Source of the DNA: Truepera sp.
Lineage (GTDB): Bacteria > Deinococcota > Deinococci > Deinococcales > Trueperaceae
Length of the DNA: 64,000 nucleotides
NCBI GenBank assembly: GCA_032027045.1
Contig: JAVSMU010000001.1
Location: forward strand, 477,356 to 541,355
Direction of reading: 5' to 3'
Position 1 is the stretch's first letter. Every line of letters starts with the position of its first letter. Both the position numbers and the translations under genes were made by a program. The notes under the pieces are model-generated. The model worked only from the letters and a program-made list of their open reading frames with translations. It did no database searches and had not been told where the DNA came from. This document shows positions 16,193 to 26,136 of this stretch, piece after piece.

Positions 16193-17481
16193 CGCGCAGA
16201 ACGGCGCGCCTGGTCATGGTCTTGGGCGTCGCCTTGGCGCTCGTGGGCTTGGTGGGCTACTGGCTGACGCGCGACGTAGAGCGCAAGGCGCTCAGCGACG
16301 ACCAGCTGCGCCTTATCGGGCTCAGCGGCAAGGAGTTCCATGCGAGCTTCGTGGTGGCGGGCCGCGACATCGTTTACGGCGAGGGGACGTCGACGCCCGT
16401 GTACGCCCAGGATGGCGAGATCATCGGCTGGAACTTCAGCGGCTACCGCGGGACCGAGGGCACGAACACCGACACGATCCTCTACGTCGACGTCCGCGAC
16501 GACGACATCTCCGTGATCGCGATCCCACGCGACCTGATAGTAGACGAGCGGCGCAAGATCAACAGCGTGTACGCCAGGGAGGGTGCAGAGGGGCTTCTGA
16601 AGCACGTCGAGGCCATCTTGGGAGTGCCCATCGATTACTACGTGATCATCAAGCTCGACATCTTCCAGAACCTCGTCGACTCCCTCGGCGGAGTGGAGGT
16701 AGACGTGCCCTACCCAATGAACTACGACGACAACGCGGGTCGGCTGCACATCCACTTCCCGGCAGGGCCGCGCCACATGGACGGGGAAGACGCCAGCAAG
16801 TTCATCCGTTACAGGCACAGCTTGAGGGGTGACATCGACCGGCTCGACAACGTCAAGCGCCTGGCCTACGCCATGCTGCAGCGGGTCAAGGAGCTCAACT
16901 TGCGAGCGGTCGTCAAGATTCCCGAGCTCGTGGACACCTTCTTCGACGATGTCGAGACCAACCTGAGCCCGACGATCGCCCGCGAGCTGGCGTTGCGTGT
17001 CGGCGGCCTGAACCTCGAAACCACCGCCACGCTACCGAACTTCGACAGCAGCATCCCGGGGGCAGTCGGCTACGACCCCGCCACCGTGAACGCCTTCATG
17101 GCCACCACCTTCGGAGGCACGCCGAGGGAGTTCTCGTCGGCACCCGATCTGACTTTGCTCATCACCGACCACAGCGGCGAGCCCGGGGCGCTCGAGTGGT
17201 ACCGGCAGAACGTCGAAGCGCTGGGGGTGGACGCGAGCAGCGTCATCGTCCGCGCAGGCGACGTCGACACCAGCCCCACCCGACTGCTCGCCACGCTCGA
17301 TTCGTGGCAGGACGCCGACTACTTCGCGAGCATGCTCAACGTGGGCAAGCAGCAGATCGACCGCTTCGAGCCCGTCAAGAGGCGGCCCGTGCAGCTCGAG
17401 CTCGTCCTGGGTGCCGACGCCATGGCTCGCACCGTCATGCGAGGCGACCAGGCCGTCGCTCAGGCGAGCGTGGGCGAATGA
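16189..17481 (+). CDS. LytR-CpsA-Psr (LCP) family cell-wall glycopolymer ligase
   Basis: 430 aa, anchored by one N-terminal membrane helix (LVMVLGVALALVGLVGYWL), with the catalytic domain outside. LCP hallmarks: NTDTILYVDVRDDDISVIAIPRD, INSVYAREG, VDSLGGVEVDVP, and RYRHSLRGDIDRLDNVKR (the arginine-rich pyrophosphate-binding helix). A C-terminal LytR_C-like region (about residues 315-400: LTLLITDHSGEPGALEW) follows. It transfers polyprenyl-linked polymer to the cell wall or another acceptor. The ATG overlaps the yqeK stop (ATGA), and its own stop overlaps a small ORF in the same way. Confidence 0.92.
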   Translation: MTRRTARLVMVLGVALALVGLVGYWLTRDVERKALSDDQLRLIGLSGKEFHASFVVAGRDIVYGEGTSTPVYAQDGEIIGWNFSGYRGTEGTNTDTILYVDVRDDDISVIAIPRDLIVDERRKINSVYAREGAEGLLKHVEAILGVPIDYYVIIKLDIFQNLVDSLGGVEVDVPYPMNYDDNAGRLHIHFPAGPRHMDGEDASKFIRYRHSLRGDIDRLDNVKRLAYAMLQRVKELNLRAVVKIPELVDTFFDDVETNLSPTIARELALRVGGLNLETTATLPNFDSSIPGAVGYDPATVNAFMATTFGGTPREFSSAPDLTLLITDHSGEPGALEWYRQNVEALGVDASSVIVRAGDVDTSPTRLLATLDSWQDADYFASMLNVGKQQIDRFEPVKRRPVQLELVLGADAMARTVMRGDQAVAQASVGE

Positions 17482-17597
17482 CGCCTAGGGCCGCCCGCTA
17501 CGTCTATGACTTCTATGACGCGCGCTGCGCCGCGCCCGGGCGAACGCGGGCGAAGGAACTCTTACGAGCGGGGAACCGCGGGAGGAACCGATCTTGA
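17478..17597 (+). CDS. Candidate 39-aa translationally coupled small ORF
   Basis: ATG at 17478 overlaps the LCP stop (ATGA), and its TGA at 17595-17597 overlaps the TTG start of rsfS (TTGA). It bridges the 112-nt gap exactly. The product begins MTPRAARYVYDFYDARC and is basic at the end; I recognise no domain. The strong GGAGGAACC ribosome site of rsfS lies inside it. It could be a coupling leader peptide, a real microprotein, or coincidence. Confidence 0.45.
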   Translation: MTPRAARYVYDFYDARCAAPGRTRAKELLRAGNRGRNRS

Positions 17598-18004
17598 CCA
17601 GTAACCAGGCCGAAGGCGACAGCCGGCAGCACGACGTGAAGGCCGCCGAGGCGGGAGTAGCCGACCTTCCGGAGGGCGTTCAGAGCATCGTAGACGCGCT
17701 CGACGACAAGCGCGCCGTGGACGTCGCGGTGCTCGACCTGCGAGGCGTGTCCGAGACGCTCGACTGCTTCGTGGTCGCCACCGGCGAGTCCAGCCTGCAG
17801 CTCAAGGCCCTCGAGGAGTCGGTCCATGGCCGCCTCAAGGCCGAGGGCAGGCTTCCCCGCGGTGTAGAAGGCCCGTCCGAGCGGTGGGTCCTGCTGGATT
17901 ACGGGCCCGTGGTGGTCCACCTGATGAGCCCCGAGGCGCGTGACTTCTACGACCTCGACGGCCTCTGGGCCGATGCTCAGCGAGTGGAAGTCACGCCTCG
18001 CTGA
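17594..18004 (+). CDS. rsfS: Ribosome silencing factor RsfS
   Basis: 136 aa. It binds L14 on the 50S subunit and blocks subunit joining under starvation. Family pattern: IVDALDDKRAVDVAVLDLRG, DCFVVATGESSLQLKALEESV, and the C-terminal RWVLLDYGPVVVHLMSPEAR followed by FYDLDGLW. The start is TTG at 17594 with GGAGGA 8 nt upstream. About 25 residues precede the conserved domain. TGATG links the stop to yraN, so the two are probably translated together. Confidence 0.95.
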   Translation: MTSNQAEGDSRQHDVKAAEAGVADLPEGVQSIVDALDDKRAVDVAVLDLRGVSETLDCFVVATGESSLQLKALEESVHGRLKAEGRLPRGVEGPSERWVLLDYGPVVVHLMSPEARDFYDLDGLWADAQRVEVTPR

Positions 18005-18405
18005 TGCCCGAGCGGCGGCCATCGGCACCCGCCTCCCGGTCCGCGGCCCGGGGCACCGAGTACCACTGGGCCGAGTCGGCAGCGCGGTCGCACCTCGAGT
18101 CGCGAGGCTACGCGCACCTCGCCAGTAACTACCGGTTGAGGCGAGCCGAGCTGGACCTCGTGATGTTAGAAGGCGACACCGTCGTGGTGGTCGAGGTCAA
18201 GCAGCGCAAGAACGACCGCTACGGCCACCCGGCCGAGGCGATCGACGCGCGCAAACTCTCTCGGCTGCTTCTCGCTGCGCGGCATTTCGTGGCCTTCGAG
18301 CTGCGCCGGCCCGACGCGCGCCTGCGCCTGGACGCGGTGACGTTGCTCGGGGTCGAGGGCGACTACCGGCTCGAGCACTTACGAGACGTCGGCGGGCTCC
18401 TATGA
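18004..18405 (+). CDS. yraN: UPF0102 family protein YraN (endonuclease-like fold)
   Basis: 133 aa. The restriction-endonuclease-like core is visible: ESAARSHLESRGY, SNYRLRRAELDLVMLEGD (E-LD) and VVVVEVKQRK (E-V-K), then AIDARKLSRLLLAARHF. This is the YraN/UPF0102 pattern; nuclease activity is predicted from the fold and the cellular role is uncertain. It starts within the rsfS stop (TGATG) and ends overlapping trpF by 4 nt. Confidence 0.9.
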   Translation: MPERRPSAPASRSAARGTEYHWAESAARSHLESRGYAHLASNYRLRRAELDLVMLEGDTVVVVEVKQRKNDRYGHPAEAIDARKLSRLLLAARHFVAFELRRPDARLRLDAVTLLGVEGDYRLEHLRDVGGLL

Positions 18406-19064
18406 CCCCGGTCGCGACTCGGGCTGAGCGCACCGAGGCCAAGCGTTACCTGAGAGTCAAGATCTGCGGCATCACCCGACCCGAAGACGCGCTCGCGGCC
18501 GAGGCCGCGGGAGCTGACGCCATCGGCCTGGTCTTCGCGCCCGCTTCGAGAAGGCGCGTAGAGCTGAGCGCGGCCGAGGACATCTGCGCCGCCGCCGGCC
18601 CGTTGATCGCCCGCGTCGGCGTGTTCGTCGATGCCGAGCTGGACGAGGTTCGCGCGCTGGTCAGGCGACTTCGGTTGACCGCGGTGCAACTGCACGGGAA
18701 GGAGTCGGCCGAGTACGCCCGCGAGCTGGCCGGGGAGGTTGGCGTGGTACGCGCCCTGGCGTTCGCGCCCGGGGTCACGCCGGCCGCCCTGGCCGGCTAC
18801 CCGGCCGACGCCTTACTCCTCGATGCGCAGAGGCCCGGATCGGGCACCTCGTTCGCGTGGGAGGAGGCCGCCAAGGAGTGGCTGGCTTACCCCAGGCTCG
18901 TCCTCGCCGGCGGTCTGAACCCCGGCAACGTTGCCCGCGCCGTGAGGGCGCTCAGGCCGTATGCGGTCGACGTGGCGAGCGGCGTGGAGGTCGCGCCTGG
19001 TGTGAAGGACCCCGCGGCCGTGTCCGCCTTCGTGCGGGCCGCCCGAGCCGCCGCGTCTTCGTGA
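18402..19064 (+). CDS. trpF: Phosphoribosylanthranilate isomerase
   Basis: 220 aa TIM barrel catalysing the third step of tryptophan synthesis. RVKICGITRPEDA carries the catalytic Cys, AIGLVFAPASRRRV follows, and VQLHG, LLLDAQ (catalytic Asp), GGLNPGNV and DVASGVE are in place. The first 15 residues before RVKICGI are extra. The ATG overlaps the yraN stop (ATGA). No other trp gene is in the window, so its place at the end of a ribosome/cell-wall operon is unusual. Confidence 0.95.
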   Translation: MTPVATRAERTEAKRYLRVKICGITRPEDALAAEAAGADAIGLVFAPASRRRVELSAAEDICAAAGPLIARVGVFVDAELDEVRALVRRLRLTAVQLHGKESAEYARELAGEVGVVRALAFAPGVTPAALAGYPADALLLDAQRPGSGTSFAWEEAAKEWLAYPRLVLAGGLNPGNVARAVRALRPYAVDVASGVEVAPGVKDPAAVSAFVRAARAAASS

Positions 19065-19443
19065 TTGCTGCTCGCGCCCTAGCCTCGGCGGGCGCCCGAA
19101 TGGTCGGACCGGTGTCGACGGCCCTTGCCCGCACCGCCGTTGCCATCGGGCTTACGAGGTTATCCACAAAGCCCCGACGTTTTCCACAGGCCTGTGGACA
19201 AGTTAGGCTCCTTCGGTTCGGCCTTTCAAGGCGGCCCGATTACAGCGGCCCTTTCTAAGGCCTTGCGTCTAGGACGGCATTACTCTGACTACAGTGCTTG
19301 GCCGATCCTCATACCAAGAGGGGCCGCTCCTTGTCAAGCCATCACGGTTATCCACAGTCCTAGCGCCCTTTTCCACATGCCGCGGCCGTCGCGATGTAAC
19401 CTGACCCGAACGTGCCGGTAAGACCGAGCCTTGGGAGGAGAAC
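19065..19443. other. 379-bp non-coding gap with DnaA-box cluster
   Basis: Five 9-mers match the DnaA box TTATCCACA exactly or with one change: 19160-19168 (exact, plus), 19180-19188 (TTTTCCACA, plus), 19193-19201 (TTGTCCACA on minus), 19348-19356 (exact, plus) and 19369-19377 (TTTTCCACA, plus). The two halves repeat the same order and spacing: exact box, then the TTTT box 20-21 bp on. CCACAGGCCTGTGG (19184-19197) is a perfect palindrome joining the second and third boxes. The gap is locally less GC-rich than its surroundings. I find no gene or convincing promoter in it. It could be an origin or a DnaA-titrating or regulatory locus. Confidence 0.8.
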
Positions 19444-19748
19444 GTGAAAACGGTAACGATTCAGGACGCACGCCGCTTCTCGCTCGAGGGCGTGCAGCGC
19501 CGCCCGCTACTAAGCCAAGACGGCCTGACGGTCGAACTCGTCTGTTTCGAAGCCGGGCAGGCCGAAGACGTTAGAAACCTGGGCGCCGGCGTCGTTTACC
19601 AGGTGCTCGAGGGGGAGGTCCTCGTGCGTGCCGAAGGTGCCACCCACCGCCTGGGCAAGGGCAAGCTCATGGCCTTGGACGCGCACACGGACCACGCGCT
19701 CGAGAACGCCGGCGGCGGCCTGTTGGTGGTGCTCGCGACGCAAGCAGG

Positions 19749-19752
<4 letters not shown>
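19444..19752 (+). CDS. Small cupin-domain protein
   Basis: 102 aa single-domain cupin. GVVYQVLEGEVLVRAEG (motif 1 region) and LMALDAHTDHALENAGG (motif 2 region) are seen, but the motif-1 histidines are mostly replaced, so metal binding is doubtful. The GTG start has GGGAGGAG 3-10 nt upstream. Its stop overlaps the next gene by 4 nt (GTGA), so it is probably made together with the carboxyltransferase. Ligand unknown. Confidence 0.8.
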
Positions 19753-21452
<1,700 letters not shown>

Positions 21453-21513
21453 CGGCCCGGCGGGTGCCCTAGGCACCTGCCCACGGACTGCATTGGCCCG
21501 AGCGGCGCGGGGC

Positions 21514-21519
21514 TAGACT
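21514..21519 (+). promoter_or_regulatory. TAGACT -10 box, leaderless promoter for the BatA-like gene
   Basis: TAGACT lies exactly 7 nt before the ATG at 21527, with no Shine-Dalgarno. This geometry predicts transcription starting at or next to the start codon. Confidence 0.55.
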
Positions 21520-21526
21520 GCCGCAG

Positions 21527-23293
21527 ATGACCCTGCTGGCGCCCCAAGCGCTCTGGCTCTTGGCCCTGCTGCCGGTGGTCGTGGTGCTCCACTTCCTCCG
21601 CGCCCGGCGGCGTGAACGCCCTGTTACGGCGCTGTTCCTGTGGCGCCGGGCACAGGCGAACGTGGCCCGCCGCAAACGCTTCTCGCCTAGTTGGCTGCTG
21701 GCCTTGCAACTCGCGTTCGTCGCGCTGGCGGCGCTGGCCCTCGCGCGCCCCCAACCGGCCACCAGCGCCGACAAGGCGCTCGTCATCGTGATAGACGCGT
21801 CGGCCAGCATGACCGCCCGCTCCGGCGACGGCACCAGGTTCGACCTCGCCAGGGCCGCCGCTCGTGACCTGTTGAGTGGCGCGTCGCGCGTGGCCCTCGT
21901 GCGCGCGGGAGACTCGCCGCGCCTGCTCGCACCGCTGGACGCGCCCAGAGCCGAGCTGTTGGGCGCGCTCGAGGGGCTGCGGGCCGGCGACGCGACTGGG
22001 GACCTCCTCGGGGCCGTAGACCTCGGGAGGAGCCTACTGCCCGGGGCCGACATCGAAGTGATAACGGACCATCGGGTAGAACTCGGCCGGCCCGCAGTGG
22101 TGGTGGTGGGTGAACCGGTCGACAACGTCGGCATCAGCGCGTTCGACGTCGGGATCGGCCAGGCCTTCGTGGCGGTCGTTGCCAGTGGTCGGCTGCCCGC
22201 GGAGGTCACCGTGGGCCTCTTCAGCCAGGGCTCCGAACTGGCGCGTAGCACACTGCTGGTGCCCTCGGGCTCGAGCGGCAGCGTCACCTTCCCGCTGCTG
22301 GACGACCAGAGCGCCCCCGTTGGGATCCTCGAGGCCCGCATCCTTGCGCCGACGCCGGACGCCCTGGCGCTCGACGACGTCGCCTACGCGGGCCGGCGAG
22401 TCCTAACCGTCGTCACCGACGACTTCTACGCCCCACTGCTGCGCGCCCTGCAGGCCGCTCCCGGCGTCACCGTCTTCGGTGCCGCCGACGCCACCAGGCG
22501 CCCCGCCGACCTGCGCGTGGTCACCGCGCCGCAACCCGCCGGATCGGGCGGGGTCGACGCGCTGCCACCGGGTGACTACATCCTCTTCCCGCCGCCCGCG
22601 CGCGAACCCGAGTATCACCTGGTGCGCGACGTGGACCGCGCCGCGCCAGTCATGCGCTTCGTCGACTTGAACGAGGCGCTGGTTGGCATCGACAAGTCCG
22701 CGCCCGGTTGGGCAGACTCGGAGGCGGACGGCTGGCGCGTCCTGGCGCGCGCCGACGACCTCACGCCCCTTTTGCGCATGAGGCGGACGGCCTCCGGGTC
22801 CATCCTGCAGTTCGGGTTCCACCCCAGCCAATCGGACGTCGTGCTGCGCCCGGCGTTCCCGGCGCTCGTGGCCAACTGGGTGGCGGCGCTCGACTCGACG
22901 CCACGCCTGCGGTTAGGAGACACCATCCCGGGCCAGGCGGCGGCCGTGCTCGAGCCCGGCGTGTACTCGGTCAGTACGGGTGAGAGGCTCGACTCGCTCA
23001 GCGGCGCGCAGGTCGGCGCGGCGGGCCGGTCCGAGCCCGTCGCTCTAGTCTCGCTCCTGTCGGCCGAGGAGTCCCGCCTCCCGACCGGTGCGCCCGGGCC
23101 TGCGGCGCGCGAAGGCGAGGCCGCCACGGGGGCCGACCGGGCCGCCGCCGGCGCCGCGAGCAACGGCAGAGCCCCGTCCGCGTACGCGGCACCGTCAGTA
23201 TGGGTCACTCTGCTGCTGGTCGTCGCCCTGATCGCGCTCGCGGCGGAGTGGTGGCTCTATGCGGGTCGGCGCGGCCGCGGGTTGGTAGGCTGA
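21527..23293 (+). CDS. BatA/VWA-domain membrane protein
   Basis: 588 aa. The N-terminus is a BatA-type membrane domain: LLAPQALWLLALLPVVVVLHFL, an RRRERPVTALFLWRR loop, and a second helix near residue 60. A von Willebrand A domain follows with MIDAS motif VIVIDASASM (about residues 86-95). The middle region is extracytoplasmic beta-rich sequence with no recognised domain, and a final helix (WVTLLLVVALIALAAEWWLY) re-enters the membrane. Bat-type proteins work with MoxR ATPases in envelope stress or complex assembly, but no MoxR is in the window. It lies 5 bp before rodA. Confidence 0.82.
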   Translation: MTLLAPQALWLLALLPVVVVLHFLRARRRERPVTALFLWRRAQANVARRKRFSPSWLLALQLAFVALAALALARPQPATSADKALVIVIDASASMTARSGDGTRFDLARAAARDLLSGASRVALVRAGDSPRLLAPLDAPRAELLGALEGLRAGDATGDLLGAVDLGRSLLPGADIEVITDHRVELGRPAVVVVGEPVDNVGISAFDVGIGQAFVAVVASGRLPAEVTVGLFSQGSELARSTLLVPSGSSGSVTFPLLDDQSAPVGILEARILAPTPDALALDDVAYAGRRVLTVVTDDFYAPLLRALQAAPGVTVFGAADATRRPADLRVVTAPQPAGSGGVDALPPGDYILFPPPAREPEYHLVRDVDRAAPVMRFVDLNEALVGIDKSAPGWADSEADGWRVLARADDLTPLLRMRRTASGSILQFGFHPSQSDVVLRPAFPALVANWVAALDSTPRLRLGDTIPGQAAAVLEPGVYSVSTGERLDSLSGAQVGAAGRSEPVALVSLLSAEESRLPTGAPGPAAREGEAATGADRAAAGAASNGRAPSAYAAPSVWVTLLLVVALIALAAEWWLYAGRRGRGLVG

Positions 23294-23298
23294 CGCGC

Positions 23299-24360
23299 GT
23301 GACGAGACTAGACCTCAGCCTGCCGTTCGTCACGCTGCTGATCCTCGGCGTCGGCCTCTTCACCCTCAACAGCGCGGCACCGAGCGACGAGTTCATGCGC
23401 CAGGTGGCGTTCCTGGTCGCGGGCGCGGTGGCGCTCGTGGCGCTGGTCTGGGCGGGGAAGAGCCGCCTGCTGCGCCTGAGCAGTTACATCTACGGGGCCA
23501 GCCTGGCGCTGCTGGTCCTCACCTACTTCCTAGGCACCGAGGTGAACGGGGCCAAGTCATGGCTCTACCTCGGACCACTACCGGGGTTCCAGCCGTCGGA
23601 GCTCGCGAAGCTCGCGCTCATCTTGGTGCTGGCCCAGGCGCTGCACGAACGTCCGATCAGGCGCCTGGTCGACTACCTCAGGGTGGCGGCGTTGGCGCTG
23701 CCCCCCATAGGGCTGGTGCTTATCGAACCCGACCTGGGCAGCGCGCTCGTCCTGGTGGCCATCACCGCAGGGGTGGTGTTGGTACGGGGCGTGCCGTGGC
23801 GGCACCTGGTGCTCATCGTGCTGCTGGTCGGCGCGGCAGTGCCGACCCTGGTCCTGCCCAACCTCAAGCCTCACCAGCTCGAGCGGCTCGTGTCGTTCGT
23901 CGACCCTTACCGCGATCCTCAGGGGACGGGGTACCAGGTCATCCAATCGACCATCGCCGTGGGGTCCGGCGGCCTGCTGGGTAAGGGCTACAAGGCGGGA
24001 ACCCAGTCGCAGCTCGGGTTCATCCCCTACAGGCATACGGACTTCATCTTCCCCGTGCTGGCCGAGGAGGGCGGCTTCCTGGCCTCCGTGGTCCTGCTGC
24101 TGCTATACGGCTTGCTCTTCTGGCGCATGCTTGCGATGGCGGCCGAGTGCCCGTTCGAGCGCGATCAACTGCTCATCACGGGTGTACTCGTCTTGGTGGC
24201 GTTCCAGGTCCTGGTCAACATCGGCGTCACGATCGGGGTGGCGCCCGTCACGGGCATCACCCTGCCGCTGGTGTCTTACGGCGGCACGAGCCTGGTGAGC
24301 ACGCTCGTCGCGCTGGGCTTCGCCTGGGTCGTCTACCGTGACCGGTTCGCGAACTGGTGA
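23299..24360 (+). CDS. rodA: RodA, SEDS-family peptidoglycan glycosyltransferase
   Basis: 353 aa polytopic membrane protein that polymerises lipid II for cell elongation. SEDS motifs: GAKSWLYLGPLPGFQPSELAK (carrying the W-PSELAK signature), EPDLGSALVL (catalytic-region Asp), QLGFIPYRHTDFIF-VLAEEGG, and the C-terminal GITLPLVSYGGTSL. The start is GTG at 23299, giving VTRLDLSLPF; upstream open sequence belongs to the preceding gene. At 353 aa it fits RodA rather than the longer FtsW. No mreB or pbp gene is adjacent. Confidence 0.93.
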   Translation: MTRLDLSLPFVTLLILGVGLFTLNSAAPSDEFMRQVAFLVAGAVALVALVWAGKSRLLRLSSYIYGASLALLVLTYFLGTEVNGAKSWLYLGPLPGFQPSELAKLALILVLAQALHERPIRRLVDYLRVAALALPPIGLVLIEPDLGSALVLVAITAGVVLVRGVPWRHLVLIVLLVGAAVPTLVLPNLKPHQLERLVSFVDPYRDPQGTGYQVIQSTIAVGSGGLLGKGYKAGTQSQLGFIPYRHTDFIFPVLAEEGGFLASVVLLLLYGLLFWRMLAMAAECPFERDQLLITGVLVLVAFQVLVNIGVTIGVAPVTGITLPLVSYGGTSLVSTLVALGFAWVVYRDRFANW

Positions 24361-24428
24361 GCCCCTTCGGGGCCGTAGCGAGTGCCGCGCTACCGCACCC
24401 GGCCTTCCGGTCTGATAACTTCGGCGAC

Positions 24429-24803
24429 ATGGAACCCGAAGAGAACGGCGCGCCCGCTACCGGAGCACCCGCCGCGGCCGGTAGGGCCGAGTCGCTGCGC
24501 GAGCAGGTGCTGGAAGCGCTGAAGGTCGTGCACGACCCCGAGATCCCTGTGAACATCGTCGACCTCGGCCTCGTTTACGAGGTCGACATCGACGACGATG
24601 GCAACGTGGGCATCGCCATGACCCTCACCAGCATGGGTTGCCCGGTCCAGGACCTCATCCAGGCCGACACGGAGCTTGCCGCCATGAAGGTAGATGGCGT
24701 CAACTCGGTGGCCGTCGACTTCGTGTGGTCGCCGCCGTGGAGCCTCGCGAAGATGACCGACGACGGCAAGAAGCAGATGCGCATGTTCGGCTTCAACGTC
24801 TAA
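24429..24803 (+). CDS. DUF59/MIP18-family protein (SufT/PaaD-like)
   Basis: About 124 aa. The domain is the C-terminal 100 residues: LEALKVVHDPEIPVNIVDLGLVYEV, then a strand and TSMGCPVQDLI with the conserved cysteine. This family helps Fe-S cluster maturation; the sufCBD operon lies at 54119-57721. I prefer the ATG at 24429, which begins MEPEENG and has a GATAAC box about 9 nt upstream. A GTG at 24357 overlapping the rodA stop would add 24 unconserved residues. Confidence 0.88.
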   Translation: MEPEENGAPATGAPAAAGRAESLREQVLEALKVVHDPEIPVNIVDLGLVYEVDIDDDGNVGIAMTLTSMGCPVQDLIQADTELAAMKVDGVNSVAVDFVWSPPWSLAKMTDDGKKQMRMFGFNV

Positions 24804-24863
24804 GAGCACCGCGCCATCTAGCGCGCCCGGCCCCTTGGAGCCCCGCGCCATTTAGACTTACGC

Positions 24864-25577
24864 ATGGCTTTCTGGAGCAAGCGCGCCGACCCGCGGGGCC
24901 AGGCCTGGCTCGCGCTGGCGGAAGAGTTCGAACTGACCCCCGCCCCCGAACTGGCCGAGGCGCTCCGTGAGCATTTCGACCTAGGGCCGGGCGAGTTGGG
25001 CCCCATCTACGGGCTCTCGCAGCCCGGGCAGCCGCAGCTACTGGCGTTCGATCAGGTCAACCACCGGAGCGGCCCCTTGGGCCGGGTCGCCAACTTCCGC
25101 ACCGGAGTCGTCGTGCGGGCGCGGGCGCCGCATGCGGCCGTATCGCTTCGGGCCAGCTCGAAGAGACACGCCGTTCTGGAGGGACTCGAGGCCGGCCGGA
25201 GCGGCGCGCAGCGCCTCGACGCCGCCTTCGATGAGGACTTCGACGCCGCCGTCAGCGTGTATGCGAGGGAGGGCGAGGCGGCCGGGCTCATGCTCACGTC
25301 CCCCGTCCGCGCCGTGCTCCTGCGCCTCCTCAAGGCCGCCGACGAGGCGCTGGCGGCGAGCGCTCGCAGGCCCCAGCGGGCTATCCCCCGACACGCATCG
25401 GGGAAGGCGCCCAGCGTGGCCATAGGACCTCGCAACCTCTTCCTGTCGCTGGAGGCCGAGACCCCCATCGCACTCGACGTGCTCGAGAACCTGATCGTCG
25501 ACCTGCTCAGCCTGCACGTGGCCCTGCTGGCCGCCGGCCGCGTGACGCCCCAGCACACCGAACCCCAAGGCTCGTAG
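24864..25577 (+). CDS. Unrecognised 237-aa protein
   Basis: No family recognised. It is soluble-looking, with no signal peptide. The N-terminal half alternates helix (QAWLALAEEFELTPAPELAEAL) and strands (FRTGVVVRARAPHAAVSLRAS). A helical stretch (TSPVRAVLLRLLKAADEAL) and a C-terminal hydrophobic helix (LDVLENLIVDLLSLHVALLAAG) follow. Coding character is strong: third-position GC is high and the frame is uninterrupted. TAGACT lies 5 nt before the ATG, so it is probably leaderless. Convergent with rlmH across an 8-bp tandem array. Confidence 0.75.
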   Translation: MAFWSKRADPRGQAWLALAEEFELTPAPELAEALREHFDLGPGELGPIYGLSQPGQPQLLAFDQVNHRSGPLGRVANFRTGVVVRARAPHAAVSLRASSKRHAVLEGLEAGRSGAQRLDAAFDEDFDAAVSVYAREGEAAGLMLTSPVRAVLLRLLKAADEALAASARRPQRAIPRHASGKAPSVAIGPRNLFLSLEAETPIALDVLENLIVDLLSLHVALLAAGRVTPQHTEPQGS

Positions 25578-25582
25578 GCTCG

Positions 25583-25655
25583 TTGGCCCGTTGGACCGTT
25601 GGCCCGTGGGCCAGTTGGCCCGTTGGGCCGTCGTCATTTCGGCCCTCCTGAAATG
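25583..25655. repeat. 8-bp tandem array plus hairpin in the convergent gap
   Basis: Six consecutive units, consensus TTGGCCCG, from 25583 to 25630. They are followed by CATTTC-9 nt-GAAATG (25635-25655), a hairpin placed to terminate both converging genes. Several units can also pair with each other (TTGGCC/GGCC). Confidence 0.75.
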
Positions 25656-25668
25656 GGCCCCGTTCGTT

Positions 25669-26127
25669 TCAGCCCCTGTGATACGGGTGGCCGGCGCGCA
25701 GGGTCTCCACCCGGTAGAGCTGCTCCAGCAGCACCAGGCGAGCCAGTTCGTGGGGCAACGTCAGGGGGGAGAGGCTCCAGGCCTCGGAGACGGCGGCGCG
25801 CAGCGCGTCGCCATGGCCCTCCGCGCCGCCTACCAGGATGGTCACGCTGCTGGTGCCCCGGTTCTCGAGTTCCGTTAGGTGCCGCGCCAGCGCCCGCGTG
25901 TCGAACGCCGTGCCGCGCTCGTCCAGGGCCACGCCCAGCCCCTGCACCTTGGCGATCAGGGATTCTCCCTCCGCCGTCTTCGCCTGGGCGACGGACTTGA
26001 GCCTGGCCTCGCGCACCTCGATGACTTCACAGCCAGTGAGCTGCCCGAGCCGCCTCGCGTAGTGTTCGCAGGCATCTTGGTAGAAGCGCTCCCTGAGCTT
26101 GCCGACTGCGACCACCCGGTAGCGCAT
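25669..26127 (-). CDS. rlmH: 23S rRNA pseudouridine-1915 N3-methyltransferase
   Basis: 152 aa SPOUT methyltransferase acting on 70S ribosomes. N-terminal MRYRVVAVGKLRERFYQDACEHYARRL, ALDERGTAFDTRALARHL, the SAM-loop ILVGGAEGHGDALRAAV, and the C-terminal signature LARLVLLEQLYR leading to GHPYHRG are all typical. It lies 9 bp after thyX on the same strand, with GAGG just before the ATG, so it is probably cotranscribed with thyX. Confidence 0.96.
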   Translation of the reverse strand: MRYRVVAVGKLRERFYQDACEHYARRLGQLTGCEVIEVREARLKSVAQAKTAEGESLIAKVQGLGVALDERGTAFDTRALARHLTELENRGTSSVTILVGGAEGHGDALRAAVSEAWSLSPLTLPHELARLVLLEQLYRVETLRAGHPYHRG

Positions 26128-26136
26128 CCTCGAAGA

